Origin: Deltaproteobacteria bacterium
GTDB taxonomy: Bacteria > Myxococcota_A > UBA9160 > JAFDDA01
Assembly (NCBI GenBank): GCA_019311105.1
Contig: JAFDDA010000076.1
Coordinates: 1 to 41,535 of the forward strand
Length of the DNA: 41,535 bases
Reading direction: 5' to 3'
The notes under the pieces are model-generated. The model was not told the origin of the DNA, searched no databases, and saw nothing but the letters and a program-made list of their open reading frames with translations. A program made the translations under genes and the position numbers. Position 1 is the first letter of the stretch, and every line of letters begins with the position of its first letter. This document shows positions 16,692 through 24,396 of this stretch, one piece after another.

Positions 16692-17967
16692 GCTCGAAGA
16701 CCTCCACAGCGAGCAATACCGCCTGGACGCGGCCCGGTCCGGCCGGCGCCACGGCGATGTCTGCTTCAGCGAGGGCGCGCGTGAGACGCCCGTACGCTTC
16801 GAGGCGTCGCCCGAGCACGTGCCAGGCGGCTTCGAGGGAGGCGTTGTGCCGGACTTCGTGGGCCTGGACGGTTTGTGCGCCGCGCTCGAGGATCAACACG
16901 GAAGCCTCGCGCCCACAGAGCAACGCCAGCGGCCGGGGAGCGAGGCCGCGGGCGGCCAGGACCAGCGCGCGGGCCAGCACGCGACGGCCGGCCCGGACGC
17001 TGGTGCGTTCGAGTCGCACGGTCCACTCCGAATCCGCCGACGTCCCGTGAATCGGCTCCTGGGCCGCGACCGCACGCGCCGCCGCGCGCTCGAGTCGACC
17101 CGGATCGAGGCCGGGCAGGGTGAGGCCGCTCCAGTCCGGCAGGCGCACCGCTTCGTAGCGTCGACCCGGCACCGTGGCATTTCGGAAGAGATGCCGAGCA
17201 TCCCGGCTTGCCAGAGCGGGGGCCTGGGCCTCGAGGGCGCGCCAGTGTGCGCGCGCGGCTGCGGAGTCGCCGCCCGCGTAGGCGCGCAGGAAGCGCATCC
17301 GCAGGGTCGAGGGCGCGCGTCCGAGTTCGCGATCGAGCTTTGCGAGGGCCCGGTGACGCAGCCGGCGTGGCACCCGCCGCAGAAGCCGCGCCCGTTCGAA
17401 GTCGATCACGAAGAGTTCAGGCGAGTCGCCGTGCCAGCGGACCAGGAAGTTGTTGGGTTGGAAGTCGTCCTGGTGAAGCCCGGCATCGTGGAGGTTGCGC
17501 GCCAGCGCGCCGAACGCCTGCGCGACCGCGCGCCGGCGAGCGGGGCGGGGCTCCGGCAAGGCGAGCTCCTCGCGGAGGTCCGTCACGTCGGCCAGCAGCG
17601 GGACGAGCAGGTAGCACGCTTCGAGCCGCCCGTTCTCTCGCCGCTCCCCAGCCGCGATCGGGAGCGGCGCCGGCAGCCCGAGGGTGGCGAGGGCGGTGGC
17701 GATGGCGAGCTCGTGCCGGGCCTTCGAGGACTTCGAACCCACGCGCCGCGTTCCCGCGTAGCGGTTGACCTTGAGCAGGTGATCGGGCGTGCCCGACCCC
17801 GACAGATCGAGCCGATAGTTCCCCTTGCGACGCCCACGCTTCAGGTCGGGTGCGCCGGCAGCGAGCGCGGCCAGGGCGCGCGCGATGAGCGGCTCGGCGA
17901 GTTCGGGCGCGCCCCCCGGCGACAGCCACCACTCGAGGCCGCCCACCTCCAGATCGGCCGCGGTCAC
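16642..17967 (-). CDS. Lipopolysaccharide kinase (WaaP/KdkA-like) family protein
   Basis: The frame runs further upstream, but GTG 17967 overlaps the previous gene's TGA in a GTGA junction and coding character starts there, giving 441 residues. The kinase core is clear: L-H-Q-D-D-F-Q-P-N-N-F-L-V with catalytic Asp and metal-binding Asn, then F-V-I-D-F-E-R-A as the DFG-equivalent. A G-N-Y-R-L-D strand and the L-L-K-V-N-R Lys lie upstream. Relatives phosphorylate Kdo or heptose of the LPS inner core. The C-terminal 150 residues form a second domain, also kinase-like in texture and rich in Ala and Arg, that may be degenerate. It probably acts on a cell-surface glycolipid at the inner face of the membrane. 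Confidence 0.8.
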   Translation of the reverse strand: MTAADLEVGGLEWWLSPGGAPELAEPLIARALAALAAGAPDLKRGRRKGNYRLDLSGSGTPDHLLKVNRYAGTRRVGSKSSKARHELAIATALATLGLPAPLPIAAGERRENGRLEACYLLVPLLADVTDLREELALPEPRPARRRAVAQAFGALARNLHDAGLHQDDFQPNNFLVRWHGDSPELFVIDFERARLLRRVPRRLRHRALAKLDRELGRAPSTLRMRFLRAYAGGDSAAARAHWRALEAQAPALASRDARHLFRNATVPGRRYEAVRLPDWSGLTLPGLDPGRLERAAARAVAAQEPIHGTSADSEWTVRLERTSVRAGRRVLARALVLAARGLAPRPLALLCGREASVLILERGAQTVQAHEVRHNASLEAAWHVLGRRLEAYGRLTRALAEADIAVAPAGPGRVQAVLLAVEVFEPRRRFGGPGARAGRAR

Positions 17968-18641
17968 CGGAAGTCGTAGAGCATCATGTGGAAGGAGAGC
18001 TTCTCCGCCCCGTCCGCCGTCTCGACCTCGAAGGTCCGCTTCTCGGGCGAATCGAAGGGGGCGAGGATCCGCGCGGCGTCGGTGCCACGCTTGGCCATCC
18101 GGACCCGGGCCACCCCGCCGGCGAAGTCGACGATTCGGGGTTCCGCGCCCTCCGCCCAGCTGGCCAGGCGCAGGCGCCCCGACATGATGTCGAAGTCGAA
18201 GCCTCCGCGTTGCCGCATGGCGCGCTGGAACTCCACGTTGGCGAGATCGGTTCGCGAGATCCCCGGGAGGGTGACGAGCAACGAGCCGCGCACGTCGGGG
18301 GCGGGGACGCCGAGGATGTCGCTGCAGCGGGAGGCGACGTCGGTGTCGACCCCGTGGAACGTGATGCGGTTGGCCGTCGGGCGGACGTGCTTGGCGGCCG
18401 GTGCGATCACGAGGCGGCGCAAACGGCTTCGCGCAGACCCCTCGTAGTCGCAGACGATCGGCGAGGCCCAGCGCCCCCGCAGCCAGTCGAGGGCGCGGCG
18501 GTTCAGGTCGGCGCCCTGGGCGGAAGCGTCGCCCGGGCTGATCGCAACGAGGGCGCCCGCGAGGGCCAGGAGGAAGGCGCATGCGATGGCGAGGCGGGCA
18601 CGGCGCAGGGTGCGGCTCGCGGTGCGAAGGAGGCTCGACAT
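17964..18641 (-). CDS. Secreted or anchored protein of unknown function
   Basis: I use ATG 18641 rather than the longer frame to 18737, giving 225 residues. Residues 14-42 are a basic then hydrophobic signal or anchor ending A-S-A-Q. The rest is a mixed alpha/beta domain with two Cys (I-V-C-D-Y-E and S-R-C-S-D-I) that could pair in the periplasm. I do not recognise a family. It overlaps the LPS-kinase-like gene by 4 bases (GTGA), so the two are very likely co-translated and work on the same surface component. Upstream is TAGCCT, 10 bases before the start, inside a tandem repeat. Confidence 0.75.
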   Translation of the reverse strand: MSSLLRTASRTLRRARLAIACAFLLALAGALVAISPGDASAQGADLNRRALDWLRGRWASPIVCDYEGSARSRLRRLVIAPAAKHVRPTANRITFHGVDTDVASRCSDILGVPAPDVRGSLLVTLPGISRTDLANVEFQRAMRQRGGFDFDIMSGRLRLASWAEGAEPRIVDFAGGVARVRMAKRGTDAARILAPFDSPEKRTFEVETADGAEKLSFHMMLYDFR

Positions 18642-18710
18642 GGCCGCGGCGAGGCTAACACACCGCGCTTCGCAGGGGCCGCGACGAGGCCAACACACCG
18701 CGCTTCGCAG
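18642..18710. repeat. Tandem 34-base direct repeat in a promoter region
   Basis: Two copies, 18642-18675 and 18677-18710, differ at only two positions and are separated by one base. The first copy abuts the start codon of the secreted-protein gene and carries its TAGCCT box on the minus strand. In the second copy that box is TGGCCT. It looks like a recent local duplication of the start region. Confidence 0.85.
18652..18657 (-). promoter_or_regulatory. -10-like box TAGCCT before the secreted-protein gene
   Basis: TAGCCT ends 10 bases before ATG 18641, and no Shine-Dalgarno sequence is present. It lies in the first copy of the tandem repeat. Confidence 0.45.
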
Positions 18711-18766
18711 ACCGGGGTTCGCCCATGGGATTGACACGGCCGGCCCGCGTGGCGCACGGTTGCAAC

Positions 18767-19057
18767 GTGCGATGTCACGGGTGCGATGCAGAGCGAGACC
18801 TCGCTGGGAACGAACGCGTCGGCTTTCGCGAGGCCTGCGAATCTTGCGATCGGGATCTGCACGTCTGCCTGAACTGTCGCCACCACGACCCCGCCGCGTA
18901 CAACGAATGTCGCGAGCCCAATGCCGAACGCGTCACCGACCCCGATCGGGGGAACCGCTGCGACTACTTCGCCGCGGGCGCGGGGGAGGGCCCGGCCGGG
19001 GAGTCGCCGGCAACCTCGGCACGCAGCGATCTCGACGCCCTGTTCAAGAAATCCTGA
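18767..19057 (+). CDS. Cysteine-rich small protein, probable zinc binder
   Basis: I start at GTG 18767, giving 96 residues; an in-frame ATG at 18725 is an alternative. Cysteines occur as C-H-G-C, C-E-S-C, C-L-N-C and later C-R-E and C-D-Y-F, with C-L-N-C-R-H-H adding His. Paired CxxC units of this kind form zinc ribbons. The sequence after N-R-C-D-Y-F-A is low complexity (Gly, Ala, Glu) and ends in D-L-D-A-L-F-K-K-S, a short motif that could be a protein-binding tail. I do not know a function. It is upstream of the LOG-family gene on the same strand, 72 bases away. Confidence 0.7.
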   Translation: MRCHGCDAERDLAGNERVGFREACESCDRDLHVCLNCRHHDPAAYNECREPNAERVTDPDRGNRCDYFAAGAGEGPAGESPATSARSDLDALFKKS

Positions 19058-19129
19058 CGCCGGCCGCACCAAGGGCCGTGGAACTCCGCGCCGTCAAGGC
19101 TCGGGCGTTCCGTTCCGATAGGAGTGGAA

Positions 19130-19834
19130 ATGGACGACACAGAAGAAAAGCGAGTGGTGCGCGGCCGACGTTCCGTCGACTTCCGCGGCAAGGACACCTG
19201 GAGCGTGTTCCGCATCATGGCGGAGTTCGTGGAGGGGTTCGAAACGCTCCGGCCCCTCTGGCCGGCGGTCTCGATCTTCGGAAGCGCGCGCCTCCAGCCC
19301 GACGACGCGAGCTACATCCATGCGATGGAGATCGCTGAAGCGCTCTCCCGCGATGGCTTCAACGTCATTACCGGGGGCGGCCCGGGGATCATGGAGGCGG
19401 CCAACCGCGGCGCCGCCGAGGGCCCGAGCGTCTCGATCGGCCTGAACATCAAGCTCCCCCATGAACAGGAGAGCAACGGCTTCGCCGACACCGAACTGAA
19501 CCATCGCTACTTCTTCGTACGCAAGGTCATGTTCGCGAAGTACGCCGTCGGCTTCGTCGGCCTTCCGGGCGGCTTCGGCACCCTCGACGAGATCTTCGAG
19601 GCCTTGACCCTGAAGCAGACGGGCAAGATGAAGGAGTTCCCGGTCATTCTGTACGGGAGCGAGTTCTGGGGCGGGCTCATCGAGTGGCTCCACTCCCAGC
19701 CCCTCGAGCGCGGCACCGTCTCGGCCGCCGACCTCGAGCTCTTCCGCGTCACCGATGACGTGGGCGAGGTGGTCGCCTCGATCCGCCAGCATTACGACGC
19801 GCGTCGCAGCGCAGGGGCCCACGAGACCCCCTAG
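19130..19834 (+). CDS. LOG family protein (nucleotide phosphoribohydrolase-like)
   Basis: I choose ATG 19130, six bases after AGGAG, over a GTG at 19124, giving 234 residues. The signature G-G-G-P-G-I-M-E-A-A-N near residue 83 and P-G-G-F-G-T-L-D-E near residue 145 define the family. LOG enzymes cleave the N-glycosidic bond of nucleoside 5'-monophosphates, including cytokinin ribotides in plants. Bacterial members are often involved in purine salvage or nucleotide clean-up. The R-K-V-M-F-A-K-Y-A segment before the motif is typical of the TIGR00730 group. Confidence 0.93.
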   Translation: MDDTEEKRVVRGRRSVDFRGKDTWSVFRIMAEFVEGFETLRPLWPAVSIFGSARLQPDDASYIHAMEIAEALSRDGFNVITGGGPGIMEAANRGAAEGPSVSIGLNIKLPHEQESNGFADTELNHRYFFVRKVMFAKYAVGFVGLPGGFGTLDEIFEALTLKQTGKMKEFPVILYGSEFWGGLIEWLHSQPLERGTVSAADLELFRVTDDVGEVVASIRQHYDARRSAGAHETP

Positions 19835-19861
19835 GCGCCCACGAGAAGCCCTTGCTCGCTG

Positions 19862-20323
19862 CTAGCGAGGCGTCGGGTCGGGCGGTGTGGTGAAGGCCAG
19901 CGTGTCGTCGTCGTCGCGCCCGGGTCGCAGATCGGGGTCGACCGGCAGGCCGGCCTCGAGGAAGTGGAACACCGTCTCGCCGAGTGTGATCTCGTCGTTG
20001 TGGCACAGCTCGGCGGACCGCACGCGTTTGCCGTTCACCTTGGTTCCGTTGCTCGACTCCAGGTCTTCGATGCTGAAGACGCCGGTCTGAGGGTCGCGCA
20101 GGATGACGGCGTGCTCGCGCGAGAGCCCTTCGTCGAGAAGCGTGATGTCGGTGTTCGGGTTGCGGCCGATCACGACCTCATCCCCTTCGATCTCGAAGCG
20201 TGTACCGGCGAAGCCGCCGGAGCCGATCAGGAGATACGGTCGATCGGTGTAGTCGAGCGGTTCCAATCTTGCCTCCGTCCGAGCGAGAGCGAACTTCGGA
20301 GCGGGTTTGCCCAAAGGAAACAT
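19862..20323 (-). CDS. FHA domain protein
   Basis: The start is ATG 20323 or GTG 20335, giving about 153 residues. The forkhead-associated domain spans roughly residues 30-118: V-V-I-G-R-N, L-S-R-E-H-A-V-I-L and S-S-N-G-T-K-V-N-G. The G-R, S-x-x-H and N-G positions that read phosphothreonine are all present. The 35-residue N-terminal lead and the acidic D-D-D-D tail have no known motif. FHA domains bind phosphothreonine peptides made by Ser/Thr kinases, common in myxobacteria-like organisms. No kinase is encoded nearby, so its partner is unknown. It converges on the LOG gene. Confidence 0.92.
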   Translation of the reverse strand: MFPLGKPAPKFALARTEARLEPLDYTDRPYLLIGSGGFAGTRFEIEGDEVVIGRNPNTDITLLDEGLSREHAVILRDPQTGVFSIEDLESSNGTKVNGKRVRSAELCHNDEITLGETVFHFLEAGLPVDPDLRPGRDDDDTLAFTTPPDPTPR

Positions 20324-20362
20324 CGGAAGTCGCACAACCCGCCTTGAGCCAACTCCGGCACA

Positions 20363-20398
20363 GCCCCTGACGAAGGGGACGCCCCTGACGAAGGGGAC
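20363..20398. repeat. Two tandem copies of an 18-base REP-like unit
   Basis: The 18-base unit GCCCCTGACGAAGGGGAC occurs at 20363-20380 and again at 20381-20398. Each can fold through CCCC and GGGG arms. It is followed by GGTTCTATTTGATG, which is unusually AT-rich for this window. This resembles the REP-type repeats that RAYT (Y1) transposases spread in some deltaproteobacterial genomes, but that link is from memory. It sits between the FHA and amidase genes, both transcribed leftwards. Confidence 0.65.
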
Positions 20399-20455
20399 GG
20401 TTCTATTTGATGACGAGGGAGCGTCGGATCGATCCGAATCGCCTTGGGCAGGGGC

Positions 20456-21262
20456 TCAGACGCGGCGGTGGCGGAGGGCGGGTAGCCCCGCCCGGATCTG
20501 CTCGAGGTCCTCGACGCGGCAGTCTGCCACCACGACGCCGGGGCGGTCTCCCGCCTGGGCCAGGACGAGGCCCCACGGGTCGATGATCATGCTGCGTCCG
20601 TAGCTGGCCCGGTCGGGGCCGTGCCGTCCGGCCTGGGCCGGCGCCAGCACGAAGCTCTGGTTCTCGATCGCGCGTGCCCGGAGTAGGACCTCCCAATGGT
20701 CCTTGCCCGTGTGGGGTGTGAAGGCGCTCGGCACGGCGAGGAAGCGGGCGCCTCGCTTCGCCATCTCGCGGTAGAGCTCGGGAAAGCGGAGGTCGTAGCA
20801 GACGGAAAGGCCGAGGCCGCCGAAGGGTGTCTCGGCGACCACGAGCTCGCTGCCCGGCGCAACGTGGGTCGACTCCCGGTATTCCCCGCCGCCGCTGGCG
20901 GAGAGGTCGACGTCGAACAGATGGATCTTCCGGTAGACGGCCTCCACCGCACCGGCGGCCGAGACCAGCACGCTCGTGTTGTGGAAGCGGGCCGGGTCGC
21001 CGGCGACGACTTCAGGGAAGGTGCCGGCGAGGATCCACACGCCGAGTTCCCGGGCCCACGCGCGCACCTGGCCGATGATCTCGCCCTCGACCTCCTGGCG
21101 GCAGGGCATGGGCTGCCCCTCGCGGCGCATGAAGGCGAAGTTCTCGGGCAGCGCCACGAACTCGGCACCCGCAAGCGCGGCCTCGCGCACGAAGCCTTCC
21201 GCGGCCTTCAGATTCGCGGCCAGATCGTCGGTGGAACACATCTGGACGACGGCAGCGCGCAT
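20456..21262 (-). CDS. Carbon-nitrogen hydrolase (nitrilase superfamily, Nit2/omega-amidase-like)
   Basis: The 268-residue protein has the catalytic triad of the superfamily: Glu40 in A-L-P-E-N, Lys112 in Y-R-K-I-H-L-F-D and Cys155 in S-V-C-Y-D-L-R-F-P-E-L-Y. The Y-R-K-I-H-L-F-D-V-D and C-Y-D-L-R-F-P-E-L-Y segments are most like Nit1/Nit2 and omega-amidases. Those enzymes hydrolyse alpha-ketoglutaramate, alpha-ketosuccinamate or deaminated glutathione to the acid and ammonia. TAAGCT lies 6 bases before the ATG with no Shine-Dalgarno, fitting a leaderless transcript. It is downstream of the AAA+ gene but probably separately expressed. Confidence 0.92.
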   Translation of the reverse strand: MRAAVVQMCSTDDLAANLKAAEGFVREAALAGAEFVALPENFAFMRREGQPMPCRQEVEGEIIGQVRAWARELGVWILAGTFPEVVAGDPARFHNTSVLVSAAGAVEAVYRKIHLFDVDLSASGGGEYRESTHVAPGSELVVAETPFGGLGLSVCYDLRFPELYREMAKRGARFLAVPSAFTPHTGKDHWEVLLRARAIENQSFVLAPAQAGRHGPDRASYGRSMIIDPWGLVLAQAGDRPGVVVADCRVEDLEQIRAGLPALRHRRV

Positions 21263-21268
21263 CGGGGG

Positions 21269-21274
21269 AGCTTA
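21269..21274 (-). promoter_or_regulatory. -10-like box TAAGCT of the amidase gene (leaderless)
   Basis: TAAGCT ends 6 bases before ATG 21262, with no ribosome binding site between them. Confidence 0.5.
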
Positions 21275-21369
21275 GCCCTCCAGGTCGCCACGCGTCCGAT
21301 CGCCGCCGAGAGCCAGAACGCAAAGCGGCGCCCGAAGGCGCCGCGGTGCGAGCGATGGAGCGCCGCGCC

Positions 21370-22332
21370 TCAGCCGCGGAACTGTTGCGGGTCGACGCCG
21401 GTGCGCCGGATCACGTCGTAGAAGTCCTTGCGGTCCTTCTTGGCGAGGCGGGCGGCGCGGCTGATGTTGCCGCTGCAGCGCCGGAGCAGGCCCTCGACGT
21501 AGCGCGTCTCGAAGGCGCGCTTGGCCTCCTTGAAGGACGGCACTTCGGCGGCCTCCGAGGCCAGCATCAACGCCTCGGCCGAGATCGCGCCGTTGCCTGC
21601 CACCCGTACGGCCTGGCGCACGCGCTCCTCGAGCTCGCGCACGTTGTCCGTCCACGGCTCGGCCATCAGGTATTCGCGTGCGTCGGAGGTGAACCCGACG
21701 GGGCGGACGCCTGCCTCCTCGGCGGAGCTCGCCAGGAACTGGGCGGCCAGGGGCAGGATGTCCTCGCGCCGGGCATCGAGGCTCGGCACGTTGATCTCCT
21801 GGTGCGGGAGTTCGCCGAGAATGCGCTCGGCCGAGTCGCGCCCGGTCGCGACGATGCGCGCCTCGAGCGGGATCGACTCGTCGCTGCCCTCGCGCCGGAA
21901 GGTTCGCTCGCGGACCGCTTCGACGAGCGACTTGCGAACGCTTGCCGGGAGCTCTTCGGGGTCGGCCAGGACGAGCGTGCCGCCGGCGAGCTGGGAGAGG
22001 GCGCCATCGCCATCCCGGCTACCGAGGATCTCCTGCGCCTGGGTCCCCGGCTCGAGGCTGCCGCACGCGATCACGCGGTAGGGGCCCGAAGCCCGGTTGC
22101 TCCACGCGTGGACGGCCCGGGCGAGGAATTTCTTGCCTGCGCCCGACGGGCCGGTGATCACGACCGGGAGGTCGGATCGGGCCGCGGCCGTGGCGCGCTC
22201 GACGAGCTGTTGGATCGCGCGGCTCGCGCCGACGATGCGATCGGTTCGCCGTCTTCCGAGGGGTCGTCCGAGGGCTTCCGCCCCCTCTGTCCCTTCGGTC
22301 TTGATGGTTCGAGGCTCCTGGCCGGCATCCAT
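21370..22332 (-). CDS. Degenerate sigma-54-activator-like AAA+ protein with Fis-type HTH
   Basis: I start at ATG 22332, 9 bases after a G-rich Shine-Dalgarno, giving 320 residues. The AAA+ module aligns with sigma-54 activators: Walker A G-P-S-G-A-G-K-K, S-N-R-x-x-x-P-Y, G-G-T-L-V-L-A-D-P-E-E-L-P and a WPGNVREL-like W-T-D-N-V-R-E-L-E. The C-terminus has a Fis-type helix-turn-helix (G-N-I-S-R-A-A-R-L-A). Three features needed by true activators are missing. There is no GAFTGA loop, the Walker B Asp-Glu is Ala-Asp, and the FREDLYYRL arginine-finger region is absent. It has no receiver or sensor domain. It may therefore be a DNA-binding regulator that does not drive sigma-54. TTGACA with an 18-base spacer to TAGATT lies upstream. 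Confidence 0.88.
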   Translation of the reverse strand: MDAGQEPRTIKTEGTEGAEALGRPLGRRRTDRIVGASRAIQQLVERATAAARSDLPVVITGPSGAGKKFLARAVHAWSNRASGPYRVIACGSLEPGTQAQEILGSRDGDGALSQLAGGTLVLADPEELPASVRKSLVEAVRERTFRREGSDESIPLEARIVATGRDSAERILGELPHQEINVPSLDARREDILPLAAQFLASSAEEAGVRPVGFTSDAREYLMAEPWTDNVRELEERVRQAVRVAGNGAISAEALMLASEAAEVPSFKEAKRAFETRYVEGLLRRCSGNISRAARLAKKDRKDFYDVIRRTGVDPQQFRG

Positions 22333-22366
22333 GTCTTTGATCCCCCCCAAAAACGAGGCCTTGGGG

Positions 22367-22396
22367 AATCTATTGACCGATCCGCAGGGTTGTCAA
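22367..22396 (-). promoter_or_regulatory. Sigma-70-type promoter for the AAA+ gene
   Basis: On the minus strand, TTGACA (rc of 22391-22396) is followed after 18 bases by TAGATT (rc of 22367-22372). The predicted start leaves a leader of about 28 bases to ATG 22332 with a G-rich Shine-Dalgarno. Confidence 0.6.
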
Positions 22397-22402
22397 TGTA
22401 TT
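22373..22402 (+). promoter_or_regulatory. Candidate divergent promoter for mutL
   Basis: TTGACC (22373-22378) and TGTATT (22397-22402) are spaced 18 bases apart. It overlaps the minus-strand promoter through the inverted pair TTGAC and GTCAA, so the two cannot both be bound fully. mutL starts 90 bases downstream of the -10 box. Confidence 0.4.
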
Positions 22403-22491
22403 TGCGTGGGAAATTTCACCCTGCGTCGCCTTGACGGCCCGCAGCCGCACGTGATACCGGTAAACCCGCTTCCTAAAAGGAGAAACCTCCC

Positions 22492-24390
22492 ATGTCGGGC
22501 GCTGAAGACGGGCCGTCTCGCGGGCCCAGGCCCCCCGGGCCCAGCGGGGAGTCGCCGCGCATCCACGTCCTTCCCGACGCGCTGATCGACCAGATCGCGG
22601 CGGGGGAGGTGGTGGAGCGCCCCGCCTCGGTGGTCAAGGAGCTGGTGGAAAACGCTCTGGACGCCGATGCACGGCGCCTGCGAATCGACGTGCGCGAGGG
22701 CGGGCGGGCCCTGGTGGCGGTCTCGGATGACGGCACCGGAATGACGCCCGCCGAAGCGCGCCTCGCCGTCCGTCGCCACGCCACGAGCAAGCTCGCGAGC
22801 GCGGAGGACCTGCTGCGGATCGGGACGTTCGGGTTCCGCGGCGAAGCCCTGCCGGCGATCGCCTCGGTCTCTCGCTTCCGCCTGCGCACGCGCCCGCGCG
22901 GTGGGGACGAAGGGTTCGAGATCCACATCGAGGGCGGGCGTCTCGTCGACGAACGCACCGCCGCCGGCCCGGAGGGAACGCGCATCGAGGTGGCCGACCT
23001 CTTCGCCCAGGTTCCGGCCCGACGAAAGTTCCTGAAGACCGCGGGCACCGAGTGGGGGCATGCGGCCGAGTGGCTCGGTCGGGCGGCGTTGGCGCGCCCG
23101 GAGATCCACTTCGAGATCCGACGCGACGACCGCAAGGCGATCGTCTGGCCCGCGACGACGGAAGCACTCGACCGGGTGGCCGCCGTGCTCTCGGACGAAG
23201 AGGCGGCCGCGATGGTCCCGGTCGATCACGACGCGCCCCTCGGCGACGGCCGCGCGCGCATCCACGGCTTTGCCTCGAGCCCCGGGCACCACCGCGGCAC
23301 CGCCGGCGGGATGCACCTCTACGTCAACGGCCGCCCCGTGCGCGACCGCCTGTTGCGTCACGCCGTGATGGAGATCTATCGCGACGTGCTGCCGCGCGGG
23401 CGCTTCCCGTCTCTCGTGTTGTTCCTGGATCTGCCCACCGAAGCCGTCGACGTGAACGTGCACCCGGCGAAATGGGAGGTGCGCTTCGACGACCCGCGTG
23501 GGATCCATCGCCTGGTGCGCGATGGCTTGAACGGCGCGGTGGCGGCGCGGCGTTGGCTCCGAGGCGCGGCGCCGGCCGGCGACGCGGGGGCACCGTTCGC
23601 CGGGCGTGTCGCGGAGCCAGGCGCGGAGCGCGAGCCCGGGGCGACCCACGAGCCCGGCGCGACCGATTGGGTCTTCGCCCGGGCGGGCGAGCCGGCAGGG
23701 GAGGGTGCGCTGCCGTTCCATGCGCCGGCCAGCGCAGAGACCGGGTTCGAGCCGGGCGCCGGACGCCCCGACTCCGGGGCGCCCGTCCGCTTCGGCGACC
23801 TGCGGGTCGTCGGCCAGTTGCTTTCGACCTACCTGTTGTGCGAGCAGCCGGAGGGCGTGTTGCTCGTCGATCAGCACGCCGCCCACGAGCGGATCCTCTA
23901 CGAGCGATTGCGGTCCCAGTGGCTCGACGAGAAGGTCGCACGCCAGGCGTTGCTCTTGCCGGAGACGGTCGAGATGGCGCCCGAGGCCGTCGCCGCCCTC
24001 GAAGTCGCCGCCCCCGCCGTCGAGCGCCTGGGCTTCGAGGTCGAGCCCTTCGGCGAGACCGCCGTGGTCGTGCGGGCGCTTCCGGCGCTGCTCTCGGGCC
24101 GCTCCCCCGAACGGCTGGTTCGTGACCTCGCCGCCGAGGTCTCCGAGGCCCGCGAGGTCGGCGCGGCCTTCCAGGCGGGCTCGCGCATCTTGGTCGATGC
24201 GGACCGGACGCTTGCCACCATGGCCTGCCATTCCGCCCGGCGCGCTGGCGAGGCGCTCTCGACCTCCGAGCAGCGCAGCCTGCTCGCCGAACTCGACACG
24301 ATCCCCTGGGCTCCCACGTGTCCCCACGGCCGCCCCGTCGCCGTGCCGCTCACCCGCGACGAGATCGAGCGGCGCTTCGCCCGACGCTGA
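22492..24390 (+). CDS. mutL: DNA mismatch repair protein MutL (endonuclease type)
   Basis: The 632-residue protein is a GHKL ATPase that links MutS mismatch recognition to strand incision. In order it shows L-P-D-A-L-I-D-Q-I-A-A-G-E-V-V-E-R-P-A, catalytic E50 in V-V-K-E-L-V-E-N, D-D-G-T-G at 79-83 and G-F-R-G-E-A-L at 114-120. After a low-complexity linker (about 355-425), the C-terminal domain has D460-Q-H-A-A-H-E-R-I-L-Y-E, the DQHA(X)2E(X)4E metal-binding endonuclease motif. A-C-H-S-A and C-P-H-G-R-P complete the site. It should therefore be nicking-competent, as in bacteria without MutH. AGGAG lies 9 bases before the ATG. miaA follows 89 bases downstream. Confidence 0.98.
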   Translation: MSGAEDGPSRGPRPPGPSGESPRIHVLPDALIDQIAAGEVVERPASVVKELVENALDADARRLRIDVREGGRALVAVSDDGTGMTPAEARLAVRRHATSKLASAEDLLRIGTFGFRGEALPAIASVSRFRLRTRPRGGDEGFEIHIEGGRLVDERTAAGPEGTRIEVADLFAQVPARRKFLKTAGTEWGHAAEWLGRAALARPEIHFEIRRDDRKAIVWPATTEALDRVAAVLSDEEAAAMVPVDHDAPLGDGRARIHGFASSPGHHRGTAGGMHLYVNGRPVRDRLLRHAVMEIYRDVLPRGRFPSLVLFLDLPTEAVDVNVHPAKWEVRFDDPRGIHRLVRDGLNGAVAARRWLRGAAPAGDAGAPFAGRVAEPGAEREPGATHEPGATDWVFARAGEPAGEGALPFHAPASAETGFEPGAGRPDSGAPVRFGDLRVVGQLLSTYLLCEQPEGVLLVDQHAAHERILYERLRSQWLDEKVARQALLLPETVEMAPEAVAALEVAAPAVERLGFEVEPFGETAVVVRALPALLSGRSPERLVRDLAAEVSEAREVGAAFQAGSRILVDADRTLATMACHSARRAGEALSTSEQRSLLAELDTIPWAPTCPHGRPVAVPLTRDEIERRFARR

Positions 24391-24396
24391 CCGTCC

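Noticed and set aside
18752-18766. A sigma-54-like TGGC...TTGC element before the Cys-rich gene
   Set aside because: The GG and GC are separated by 9 bases instead of 10, and a TTGACA upstream also lacks a -10, so neither promoter type is convincing.
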